In this document: piece after piece, positions 35,834 through 44,804 of the stretch
Layout: each line of letters opens with the position of its first letter
Numbering within the stretch: the stretch's first letter is position 1
Assembly (NCBI GenBank): GCA_028821405.1
Contig: JAPPGK010000074.1
Coordinates: forward strand, 16,091 to 80,090
Source: Gammaproteobacteria bacterium
Lineage (GTDB): Bacteria > Pseudomonadota > Gammaproteobacteria > Pseudomonadales > Azotimanducaceae
Reading direction: 5' to 3'
Length of the DNA stretch: 64,000 nt
Program-made: the position numbers and the translations under genes
Notes under the pieces: generated by a model
Database searches by the model: none
Told to the model about the DNA's origin: nothing
Seen by the model: only the letters and a program-made list of their open reading frames with translations

Positions 35834-38569
35834 CTACTCGAGCTGACGTTCGCATTGATCGGGCAGGATGCCCAGCGAGCGGGCGCGTCGGACGGCCTCG
35901 TCACGGTTGCTCACGCGGAGCTCGTGGAAGATGTTGCGAACGTGGTAGCGAACACCGTGGATGGTCAGTCCCAGTGCGTTGGCGATATCCTCGTCGCGTT
36001 GAATAGCGAGCCGTGCGAGTACGTCCTTTTGCTTGCGGGTAAGCTGGGGCGACTCGTCCCCGTTTGCCCGTCGGACCGACGACCACAACCGTTTGGCGGT
36101 GCTGGCCAACGTGCCGGCCGGCAACGACTCGGCGAACTGGCCCAGCAGGCCGGTCACAGCCCCACCGACCTGAACGAGAGGACGGTCGTATCCGGCCCCG
36201 CCATGCATTTCCAGGTACGCCTTCAGAGCCGCCGCGGCGGCCTCGTCGTTGCCGGCACGCACTTCAAGCGCCGTTGATAGCGCCAGTGCTCGAAACCAGG
36301 TCCGTTTCAGTCCACGATCGCACGCGACGTTGACGAGTTCGCGTACCAGGGTTCGGCCCGCCTCGAATCTGCCGAGTGCCGTGAGCACACGAATCCGGGC
36401 GCAACTCACCGACTCCATCTCGCGCCAGGTTTGCCCGGCGAGATCGACGCAACCGGCGTGGTCGGTGGGCAATCCGGTCGTGCGCCACAGTTGTTCAGCT
36501 TGTCCGGTTCGGCCGGCGTCGGAAAGAACGGAGACGTATTTCGCCGCTAGGAAGCGCCCGAGGGCGGTCAGTTCCATGCGTCGGGCGTGTTCCCACATCT
36601 CGTCCAACGTGGCGATGGCGTGGTCCACGCCAGCCAGTTCCAGGTCCAGTTCCGCTGTCACGTCGCTGGCCGCCGCGTACAAGGCGAACGGTGCGCCTTG
36701 TCCATAGACGTCCTTCCAGAGACGAGCACCGTGATCGCTAACCCTGAGAATCCGGTTGCGCTCTAGGCTCAGTTCGCGCAGGAGTACATCGGCGTGGGAC
36801 GCTAGCGACGGATCATGCAGGAACCTCGCCTTCGCGGTATGTTGGCCGCTCCGATACCACTTCCGTGCGTCCTGTATTTCGCCGCGTGCCATCGCCATCT
36901 GACCGAACTCGAAATCGACCAGCACGTTCAGGTACGCGGAACGCCGACCGAGCTGGCGCACGCTGCGCCCGCGACGAAACGCGGACTCGAACTCCGCTTG
37001 GAGGCTGTGGAACAGGCACAGTCCCCAATTCGCCGTTGCCCTCCGCGTCAACGGCAGGCTGGGCACATCTGCGCAACGGCGGGCGGAGGCCAGGACCGCG
37101 ATTGTGTTCGGGGCGTCGACAGGCTCGCACCCGGTCACCGCTAGCATGCCCCGAGCGATCTGCCAGTCCAGTTCGAAGTCAAGGCCCTGCTTACGATCGT
37201 TCCCGTGGGGCACCTGGTCGAATTGCCGTCGGGCCTCGCCCAGCCGTCCGGTTGCCATCAACACGACGCAGCGTGCCAGCAGAAGCCGCGGATTCGCTGC
37301 CATCGTTTCGTCCGTGAGGCAACGGCAGGCGGCGGCCAGACGACCCGAGCCATTGCGGATCCACCACTGCAAACACCCCGCCTCGAGCAACATCCGGCCA
37401 GCGAGATCCAGGTCGTCGGCGTCTGCGGCATGCCGCATGGCGGCGACGACTTCGCCTCGCCGCGCCAAGGCTTTGCCTATCCGGCGGTGAACATCCCGGT
37501 AGCGGTCCGGTGTGTTGCGCTGCCGTCTTTCGATGCAGTGCTCGCGCAGCAGGCGATGGAGCCGAAAAATATCCGGTGACGTCCCGATCCGTTCCAACAG
37601 CCCCGCGAGTCGCGGCATCCGCACGACGCGCGCAAATGCCTGCGGTGTATGCACCACCTCTTCGAGCAGGTCTTCGTCGATCCAGTCGAAGAGTCCGACG
37701 TCCAGGATCAGATCCCGATCGCCATCGGGGACGCCCTCCCAAAAGCGTCCCTCGATCCAATTGCCGATCACATCCCTAACGACGAACGGCGCTCTGACTG
37801 CCTGCGAATCCCGTCTGCCCCGGCGGCAGGCTTCGTTTCGGCAGATTTGCAGCGCAATGGGCCAGCCCGACGAGTTCTGGACCACTGCGGCGAGTTCACG
37901 CCGGGACAGCTTGAAGTCGAAGAACCGCGCGATGTCACCTTCGCTGAAGCGCAATTCGTCGGCGGTCAGGATCTGTGCGCCGCCACCGAGCACGGCATCG
38001 AGCGCGTCGAGGCCAACGGGTAGTTCGCGGCACGCCACGGCGACATGCAGGCACGGCGGCGCGTTCCTAAGCATATAGCTCAAGACCGACACCGACTCCG
38101 GATCGGTCAGTTTGTCAAGCTCGTCGAGGGCCAGGACGCAGGGTCTACCCCATTCCTCGAGCGACCGCAGAAGCAATGTGGCCTGCGGGGTCAGCGGTCG
38201 GATCTCAGCGGCTGCGTCTTCCAGGGGTTCAAGGACATCCAGACCTGCAGCGTGGAAGGCCAACACGAGATAGGCGGACAGCACCTCGGGCCCGTCTTCC
38301 CGGTCAAGGGTGAGCCACGCCGTCGGGACGCCGCGTTCAACGGCCTCCCGGCAGCTCGCTGCAAGCAGCGTCGTCTTGCCGAATCCGGCAGGGGCCATCA
38401 GCAACGTCACCCGGTCCCGGATCAGATCGCATCGACCTTGTAGTCGGATGCGATCGCAGTAGCCATCAGTCGACTCTGGCACGGTCACCCGGTGTCGCAA
38501 CATCCATGACGGGGCGGACAGCCCGTCGCCGTCGTCCGTCGTCGTGGGGTTGTGATTCGATTCGCTCAT
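35834..38569 (-). CDS. MalT-type LuxR-family transcriptional regulator (intact)
   Basis: A 911-residue signal-transduction ATPase. SWMLRHRVTVPESTDGYC is followed by Walker A APAGFGKTTLLAAS (near 60) and Walker B PCVLALDELDKL (near 145). Winged-helix and TPR-like helices fill residues 250-830. The C-terminal LuxR helix-turn-helix reads QLTRKQKDVLARLA then EDIANALGLTIHGVRYHVRNIFHEL. In MalT the ATPase binds an inducer and ATP to oligomerise and activate promoters. It is a paralogue of the adjacent frameshifted gene and of the fragment at the window's right end. It is divergent from the protease operon, its most obvious candidate target. Confidence 0.9.
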   Translation of the reverse strand: MSESNHNPTTTDDGDGLSAPSWMLRHRVTVPESTDGYCDRIRLQGRCDLIRDRVTLLMAPAGFGKTTLLAASCREAVERGVPTAWLTLDREDGPEVLSAYLVLAFHAAGLDVLEPLEDAAAEIRPLTPQATLLLRSLEEWGRPCVLALDELDKLTDPESVSVLSYMLRNAPPCLHVAVACRELPVGLDALDAVLGGGAQILTADELRFSEGDIARFFDFKLSRRELAAVVQNSSGWPIALQICRNEACRRGRRDSQAVRAPFVVRDVIGNWIEGRFWEGVPDGDRDLILDVGLFDWIDEDLLEEVVHTPQAFARVVRMPRLAGLLERIGTSPDIFRLHRLLREHCIERRQRNTPDRYRDVHRRIGKALARRGEVVAAMRHAADADDLDLAGRMLLEAGCLQWWIRNGSGRLAAACRCLTDETMAANPRLLLARCVVLMATGRLGEARRQFDQVPHGNDRKQGLDFELDWQIARGMLAVTGCEPVDAPNTIAVLASARRCADVPSLPLTRRATANWGLCLFHSLQAEFESAFRRGRSVRQLGRRSAYLNVLVDFEFGQMAMARGEIQDARKWYRSGQHTAKARFLHDPSLASHADVLLRELSLERNRILRVSDHGARLWKDVYGQGAPFALYAAASDVTAELDLELAGVDHAIATLDEMWEHARRMELTALGRFLAAKYVSVLSDAGRTGQAEQLWRTTGLPTDHAGCVDLAGQTWREMESVSCARIRVLTALGRFEAGRTLVRELVNVACDRGLKRTWFRALALSTALEVRAGNDEAAAAALKAYLEMHGGAGYDRPLVQVGGAVTGLLGQFAESLPAGTLASTAKRLWSSVRRANGDESPQLTRKQKDVLARLAIQRDEDIANALGLTIHGVRYHVRNIFHELRVSNRDEAVRRARSLGILPDQCERQLE

Positions 38570-39280
38570 ACCGAAAAGCCCGCCTAAGTCTCTTGGATGC
38601 GGTAGTAGCTCTCGCGCGAGTCAGGTTTCGATGCCGATGCTCCCCATCAATCGTCGGCCTGGATTGCTCCGCTAGGGTGACGCAACGTGCCTCACCACGG
38701 TGCATCGCCATCCGAATGGCTTGGGCCGGGATTCTGCCGTCTTGGTAAACGCGCCTTGCGTTGGCCAACCACGACGGATTCGGATGCGGAGTCTACTTGT
38801 CCGATCATGGTCCTGTCATCCCCTGTCATCCTCGTGGACCATCCCCTCGCCGAGGCGTCGACGCAGTTGATCTGGGATGAGGCCGGGTCGGCTCCGCTGG
38901 CCGCTTCCTGCAATGTGGCACAGAATCGTCGAGGAGGACGGCGGGATCGAGTATGTCGGCAGCATCGAGGGACCCTGCGCAGTCGGGCCCGCGCTGCTTG
39001 CAAGGTGACCTCGTGCGCTACGAGCTGCCGCCATGGGTGATCGAAACAATCCGTTTCGACGTTGCGCACGACTCCCTCGAAGACGCGGGCATCAACACGA
39101 TCCCCGATCTGTCGACCGCCGTGAAGACTACGGACATCGCGCCCGCGCCGACGGCAATTTCCTGACCACTGTGCACTAGCAGTCTGGAATCCCGGCACTA
39201 GTCCGTATGGAGTGCGACTACCAATGCCCGGTTCGTGAATACTCAAGCATGAGTGGGAAGTTCGCCGGAGGTTGAGTCCG
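38570..39280. other. Intergenic region with traces of decayed coding sequence
   Basis: About 710 bases between the regulator and the protease operon. No full gene is supported. Two adjacent + strand frames between about 38910 and 39165 look protein-like but are out of phase: WHRIVEEDGGIEYVGSIEG ends at a TGA near 39006, and YELPPWVIETIRFDVAHDS ends at 39165. They may be one broken gene of unknown family. The rest should contain divergent promoters for the regulator and the protease genes. Confidence 0.4.
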
Positions 39281-42200
39281 ATGTCTGGGAATTCAGTCGT
39301 ATGTGCCGTTGCCGTCTTGCTAGTGGCGGGTGTTGGCTACCTAGTTTGGATGGATTGGCGCCAGCAGGTCGCCGGGCCGCCGGGAACGCACGAACCGGAC
39401 GTGCGGGAGATGGACCGGCTCGCGGAGGAAGGCGCCAAGTCGTTGATCGCGGCGGAGAGCCGGTTGATCGACGTGGCCGACGGGCAAACGCAGGGGGCGG
39501 AAAACCCACCGGCGATGGCACCGCCCGGCTTCGAGCCGTCGCCGCTCCCGGCAAGCGAGCCGGTACCGCCGGCGGGATACGCGTTCGTGGCGTCCCACGA
39601 GGTCGAGTGGGGGCGGATGACGGCTGCCGACGTCGAACGGGCGCCGTCGACGCCGCCGGCCTGGATGGCGTCGGGCGTGGCGGATCTCCTGGCGCAGACG
39701 GAAGCTGCCGGGAGGGACTGGACCTACGGCTGGGTGCAGCTGGCCGAAGACGACGGTGCCGAAGCGCTCCAGAGCGTGCTGGAGGTCGAGGGTGGCGAGG
39801 TGCTCGGGCAGTCGGGACCCATTGTGCGGGCGCGGCTGCCGGGAGACGCGGCGCAGCTACAGGCAATCGCCGCGGCGGCGCCGGTAGCCGGCGTCGGCAC
39901 GTGGCCGGTGCAGCAGAAGATTCTCGGCGACCTCCCGGAACGGGCTCTTGCGAACGCGCACGACGAGGCGCCCGTGTGGATCACGCTGATGGACGGCGAC
40001 CCGGACCGCCGCTGGCGTCGCGCGCTCGTGAACAAGGGTGCGGAGGTCGGGCATTTCGACCCGGCGATCCGCACCTACGCGGCAACGCTGCCGCTCGGCG
40101 TCCTCGAGCAGGTAGCACGCGCGGACTACGTGCTGGCGATCGAACCCATCGGCCGGCTGGAACCAGCGCTGGAGTTCATGACGTCGGTTATGGGTGCGGA
40201 CGGGGTGCGCGTCTACGACGAGTCGAAAGGGCTGTTTTCGGGCGTGGGCGGCGCATCGGTCCCGGTGGGGATCATGGATACCGGCTTCAATCTCAACCAC
40301 GCCGACCTCTCGTCCAACCGGCGCAGCATCTGCGGGCTGAACTTCGTCAAGGATACGGATTACGGGGAAGCGGACGAAGTCATGTGGTATGACTCGAACG
40401 GTCATGGCAGCTATGTGTCGGGCGTCCTGCTGGGCAACGGTGCGGTGAACCGGAGCCGGGCGGGGCTGGCACCCTTGGTGCAGGACATCCGCGTCGCCAG
40501 GGTAGTCGGCGATTACTCTTCGGCGCTCGCTTGGGGCCGTGCCATGGACTGGTTCGCGACACCGACGGATTGCGGCGAAGGGACGGCCCGCAAGGCGCTT
40601 GTCATCAACGCCAGCGTAGGTTTCCGATCCAACATCTGGGGCGGCCGGTCCGTCGTGGAACGGAAGATCGACGCCTCGGTGAGCACGGCGCGGCAGCTCT
40701 TCGTCGTGGCGGTGGGCAACGCAGGTGACGACGCCTTCATAAGCACGGCGGGTGCCAAGAACGGGCTCGCGGTCGGCGCCACCGAGCATCACGGCGACAT
40801 CGCCGCCTTCAGCGGCCGCGGCCCGACCTACGACGGGCGGCTGTTCCCAAAGGTCGTTGCATTGGGTTCGTCAGTCGCGACTACCCGCGGCGCGGCGTGG
40901 GGCGTTGACTACGGTAGGGTCGGTGGAACGAGCATCGCGTCGCCGGCGGTCGCCGGGGTTGCCGCCATGGTGATGGACGCCGCCCCGGGACTGCGCGAGG
41001 AGCCGGCGGCGGTGCGTGCGCTGCTCATGGCGAGAGCGATCAAGCCCGAGACGCTGTTGGCGGACCCGGACGGGTTTCGGGCGCACAACACCGACGGGCC
41101 GGGACGGATGCAGAACATCTACGGTCTGGGCATGGTTTCGGCGCGCACGGCGGTGCTTGACCGGGACGGGGAGGACGGCTGGACTGGCGGTGCTGCGGGG
41201 TTCGACATGGAAGTCGGCGACTACGCGTACTACGACGTCGAGGTACCACCGGGGGCGAGCCGGCTGGACGTGGTGCTGACCTGGGACGAACCGGCAGCGG
41301 AACTGGTCAACGATGCGGTGCTCCACGATCTCGACCTGTGGGTGGACCGGGACGTGGAATGCGGCGAGGCCGCAGCGTGCGGGCAGTACCGGTCGCGGTC
41401 CCGGCGCGACAACGTGGAATGGGTGATCGTGCGCAACCCGCCGCCCGGGACGTACCGCGTCAAGGCGCTGCCGAACCGGATCTTCGGGGCGGCGCCAAGG
41501 GCGGGGCTGGCCTGGACGGTGGTCCGGGGCCACTCGATGCCGTCGCTCGCCGTGGCGGTCGAGGAGGCGGAGATCGAGGTTGCGCCGGACGAGCCGTTCG
41601 ACGTGTCGGTGACGGTGTCCTCTGATGGCTACGTCGCGTCAGGCACCGTACTGCGGGTGGATTGCCGTGCTCCGGACACGTCTGGCGCCTGCGACCTGGC
41701 CGTCGTCGCCGGTGCCGACAGCCGCACGACCCGCGAGGACGGGCGCGAAGTGTCGCTCGGGCGAAACCTGAACCTGGGGATCGGTGTGTACGCCCTGGGC
41801 GAACTCGGTCCGGACGAGGAGCAGACCGTGACCTTCCGGATGATCGGGAGACGCGAGGGCAGTGTGCGGATGCACTTCACGGCCATGGGGTGGAACGCGG
41901 CGTTCGATTCGGCTTCGGTGGATGTTGCCGTTGGCGATCCGCCGGGCGATCCGCCGACACCGGCGAGCAGGCCAGCGAACGACGACTTTGCCGCCGCCAT
42001 GCGACTGGAGGGGCCGGAAGGCCAAACGGGCGTGGACCTGTTGCACGCGACGGCTGAAGTCGGCGAGCCGGACCTGTCGCCGTTTCCGTATCTCCCGGGC
42101 CCGCGTAGGACGGGGGTGCGGACGGTTTGGTTCTCGTGGACTGCGCTCGATGCGGGCTTGGTACGGTTCACGCTGCCGCAGCGCTTGCGCAACGACTACA

Positions 42201-44800
42201 GCCCATCTGTGGTGCTCGACGTCTACGAGGGCGACGCGTTGACGGGCCTCGTGCGGGTAGGCGTGCCACGAGCCGGAGGAGGCACCACGTTCTTCGCGGA
42301 AGCCGGCGCGAGGTACCGCATCCGCCTCGGGATAGACACGTTTGCGTTGGCCCAGGGGGCGCTTTCTCCCGGCCGTTTTGGAGTCGGAACCCGGCAGCGG
42401 CCGACCCCGGTACTGGCGTTGAGCTGGGCTCCGGCTGTCCGGCCCGCCAACGACGACTTCGCGCTCGCGGCGGTGATCGAGGGCGCCTCGGGCTGGGTTG
42501 AGGGCAACAACCAGGCGGCGACGATCGAACCCGGGGAACTGATGGGGTTTGCCGATCATCGACGGTTGCGCGCCTTGTGGCCCTCCAAGGCAGCCAGCGT
42601 GTGGTACCGGTGGACGGCGCCGTCGTCCGGCGATTGGCGTTTCTCGGAGCACGGCACATTCACCGTGGTTTCCGTTTACACGGGCGGAAGCGTGGCCGAA
42701 ACGAGGCTGGTCTCCGGTGCGCCGGGGCGCCCTGCGGTGTTTCCGGCACAAGAGGGACAGGAGTACCGGATCTCGGTGGCGGCCACGGACGCCTACGCAT
42801 CGGGGGGCGATTTCGGACTCAGTTGGGGTCCGTATTTCCGCCGCAATCCCCGCAACGACGACTTCGCGAACGCCCAGTCGGTCACCGGCGGCGTCGCCTA
42901 TTCCTTCGCGAGACTGAACGACCTGACGGTGGAACCCGGCGAACCGCCCGAATCGGGGGCGCGCACGTTCTGGTTCGACTGGGATTCGCCCGGGGACGGC
43001 AGGTACGTGTGGCGGGCGTGGGCGGGAAGCCGGACGTTCAGCACCATGGGCCAAGGGCCGCTGCAGATCTCGGTCTTCGAGGGCGAAGAACTGGCTTCCC
43101 TCCGCCCCGTGGCGGTGGACGACGCCACGGATCAGACGATGTTCCCGGACATCGTGCTTGATGCCGAGGCGGACACGCCCTACCGACTGGCCGTCGGACT
43201 TCCGCGGGACGCCGCCGAGATGATAATCGGGTCGCATGTCATCGTCATGGAAGTGGGCGAGGTGCCCGCGAACGATGACCTCGTCAACGCGGCGGCGCTA
43301 TCGGGTACAAGTGGATCCGCGATGGGATCGAACCGATTCGCAACGCTGGAGACGGGCGAGTTTTCCGGGGCATTGGGCGATTCCTCGCTGTGGTGGTCCT
43401 ACGCTGTGGCGGAGTCCGGTTGGACGCGTTTCGCCACGGATCGACGCGATACGAAGATTGCGGTCTACCGACGCGACGAGTACGGCGAACTGGAGCTCGT
43501 CGGGGCGAGCCGCCCCATCGGGGCAACCGACCCCGTCGTCGCGTTCCACGCACGGGCGGGCGTCGAGTATTTCATCCGGGTCGGCGCATACATTCATGAT
43601 CGTGAGGGACGACGAGGCACCGGCTTGGGAGACTTCGAAATCAGCTGGCGCCCCGGCGCCCCTCCCGCGCGGGTGCGGTACGTCCACGGAATCGATGAAG
43701 GCGACAACGCGGCGGACGGGAGCCCGATCATTTTCGGCAGGGTCGGTGCCCAGGCTCTCAACGCCGATGGCTCCGAGCACTACCTTGCCTCGGATCTCGG
43801 GCTGATGGTGTTCGCTCGCGATACCAAGACGGGTCGGCTGACGCCGCGGCAAACGCTGGACGGATACCCGGTCGGCGATGCTCAGCTTCTTTGGGACGAA
43901 GCGGGCGAAGCGCTCCTGGTGGCGCAATGCGGGGACTGGTGGCGGTTCACCGCGCGTCAGGGCGGCGGCTTGGAACACGCGGGTGTGCTCGGTGGGGCGC
44001 CGTGCCCGGGCGGTCGCGTGATACTGCATGAATCGCACCTGATCCACGTAGACAGCTCGAACGCCCTCGAGACCTACGCCTTCGGGGACGACCACGCGAC
44101 GGTCAGCCTGATGGACCGGTTCGCGATCGCCGGGGTCGCCGACGCCGTACTGACGGCGGATGGCGCAAACGCCTATGCCTTGACCCGGCATGGCACGGAG
44201 AACACTTTGTACGCCCTGACGCGCGACACCGAAACCGGGGCGCTGACCCTTACCACGACCATCGGCAGTGGTACCGATACCGGCGACGGCGCCGTGGTTC
44301 CCGAACTCACCGAGGTGGTTGGGATGGCCGTTGGGGGGTCGCACCTGTTCCTTACGCTCGGGTCCGGTGGCACCGACACCTTGGTGTTCGACTTGGCCGA
44401 TCGGGCCTACCCGGCATTCTCGCAAGCGCTGCCATCGTTCGTCGACCCGACGAGCGGGGCCGACTGCCGACACCTTTCGTTGCGCAGCAACACCAACGTG
44501 TTGGACGTGTTCTGTAGTCGCTTCGCGCACTACTACTCGGTCCAGGTCGGTCCCGATGGCGCATTGCTGCCGGAAGAGTACCTTCGCCTTCGCTATGAGA
44601 GGGATGCCGACCTGCCCCTGCACACGGATAGCTTCGGCAACCCGCTCATGCGCTGGACCGGGGGTGCGATCGCATCGGTGGGCACCAGCCCTGACGGGCG
44701 CCACCTCTACGTGGCGGGTTCCCGAGTCTCGCGGGAGCAGATCTTTTCCCTCGAAAACGGGTTACACGTGTTTGAACGCGTCTACGGTACGGAGGATTGA
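39281..44800 (+). CDS. Giant subtilisin-like (S8) protein with repeated beta domains, copy 1
   Basis: A 1839-residue exported protein. An N-terminal signal/anchor (VVCAVAVLLVAGVGYLVW) is followed by a prodomain-like region to about residue 300 and an S8 domain with Asp333 (VGIMDTGFN), His375 (NGHGSYVSG), oxyanion Asn480 (AVGNAG) and Ser551 (GGTSIASPAVAG). All catalytic residues are present. After a jelly-roll-like P-domain region come four repeats starting near 41970, 42443, 42848 and 43264 with PANDDF-type openings, resembling bacterial pre-peptidase C-terminal domains. The last 370 residues look like a beta-propeller (SPDGRHLYVAGS). The ATG with GGAGG ten bases ahead is chosen as start. The next gene begins four bases after the stop. 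Confidence 0.85.
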   Translation: MSGNSVVCAVAVLLVAGVGYLVWMDWRQQVAGPPGTHEPDVREMDRLAEEGAKSLIAAESRLIDVADGQTQGAENPPAMAPPGFEPSPLPASEPVPPAGYAFVASHEVEWGRMTAADVERAPSTPPAWMASGVADLLAQTEAAGRDWTYGWVQLAEDDGAEALQSVLEVEGGEVLGQSGPIVRARLPGDAAQLQAIAAAAPVAGVGTWPVQQKILGDLPERALANAHDEAPVWITLMDGDPDRRWRRALVNKGAEVGHFDPAIRTYAATLPLGVLEQVARADYVLAIEPIGRLEPALEFMTSVMGADGVRVYDESKGLFSGVGGASVPVGIMDTGFNLNHADLSSNRRSICGLNFVKDTDYGEADEVMWYDSNGHGSYVSGVLLGNGAVNRSRAGLAPLVQDIRVARVVGDYSSALAWGRAMDWFATPTDCGEGTARKALVINASVGFRSNIWGGRSVVERKIDASVSTARQLFVVAVGNAGDDAFISTAGAKNGLAVGATEHHGDIAAFSGRGPTYDGRLFPKVVALGSSVATTRGAAWGVDYGRVGGTSIASPAVAGVAAMVMDAAPGLREEPAAVRALLMARAIKPETLLADPDGFRAHNTDGPGRMQNIYGLGMVSARTAVLDRDGEDGWTGGAAGFDMEVGDYAYYDVEVPPGASRLDVVLTWDEPAAELVNDAVLHDLDLWVDRDVECGEAAACGQYRSRSRRDNVEWVIVRNPPPGTYRVKALPNRIFGAAPRAGLAWTVVRGHSMPSLAVAVEEAEIEVAPDEPFDVSVTVSSDGYVASGTVLRVDCRAPDTSGACDLAVVAGADSRTTREDGREVSLGRNLNLGIGVYALGELGPDEEQTVTFRMIGRREGSVRMHFTAMGWNAAFDSASVDVAVGDPPGDPPTPASRPANDDFAAAMRLEGPEGQTGVDLLHATAEVGEPDLSPFPYLPGPRRTGVRTVWFSWTALDAGLVRFTLPQRLRNDYSPSVVLDVYEGDALTGLVRVGVPRAGGGTTFFAEAGARYRIRLGIDTFALAQGALSPGRFGVGTRQRPTPVLALSWAPAVRPANDDFALAAVIEGASGWVEGNNQAATIEPGELMGFADHRRLRALWPSKAASVWYRWTAPSSGDWRFSEHGTFTVVSVYTGGSVAETRLVSGAPGRPAVFPAQEGQEYRISVAATDAYASGGDFGLSWGPYFRRNPRNDDFANAQSVTGGVAYSFARLNDLTVEPGEPPESGARTFWFDWDSPGDGRYVWRAWAGSRTFSTMGQGPLQISVFEGEELASLRPVAVDDATDQTMFPDIVLDAEADTPYRLAVGLPRDAAEMIIGSHVIVMEVGEVPANDDLVNAAALSGTSGSAMGSNRFATLETGEFSGALGDSSLWWSYAVAESGWTRFATDRRDTKIAVYRRDEYGELELVGASRPIGATDPVVAFHARAGVEYFIRVGAYIHDREGRRGTGLGDFEISWRPGAPPARVRYVHGIDEGDNAADGSPIIFGRVGAQALNADGSEHYLASDLGLMVFARDTKTGRLTPRQTLDGYPVGDAQLLWDEAGEALLVAQCGDWWRFTARQGGGLEHAGVLGGAPCPGGRVILHESHLIHVDSSNALETYAFGDDHATVSLMDRFAIAGVADAVLTADGANAYALTRHGTENTLYALTRDTETGALTLTTTIGSGTDTGDGAVVPELTEVVGMAVGGSHLFLTLGSGGTDTLVFDLADRAYPAFSQALPSFVDPTSGADCRHLSLRSNTNVLDVFCSRFAHYYSVQVGPDGALLPEEYLRLRYERDADLPLHTDSFGNPLMRWTGGAIASVGTSPDGRHLYVAGSRVSREQIFSLENGLHVFERVYGTED

Positions 44801-44804
44801 ATCG

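Noticed and set aside
44268..44804. Upstream extension of the second protease frame
   Set aside because: It overlaps the conserved propeller end of the first protease in another frame; the ATG at 44805 with a good ribosome site and signal anchor is clearly the start.
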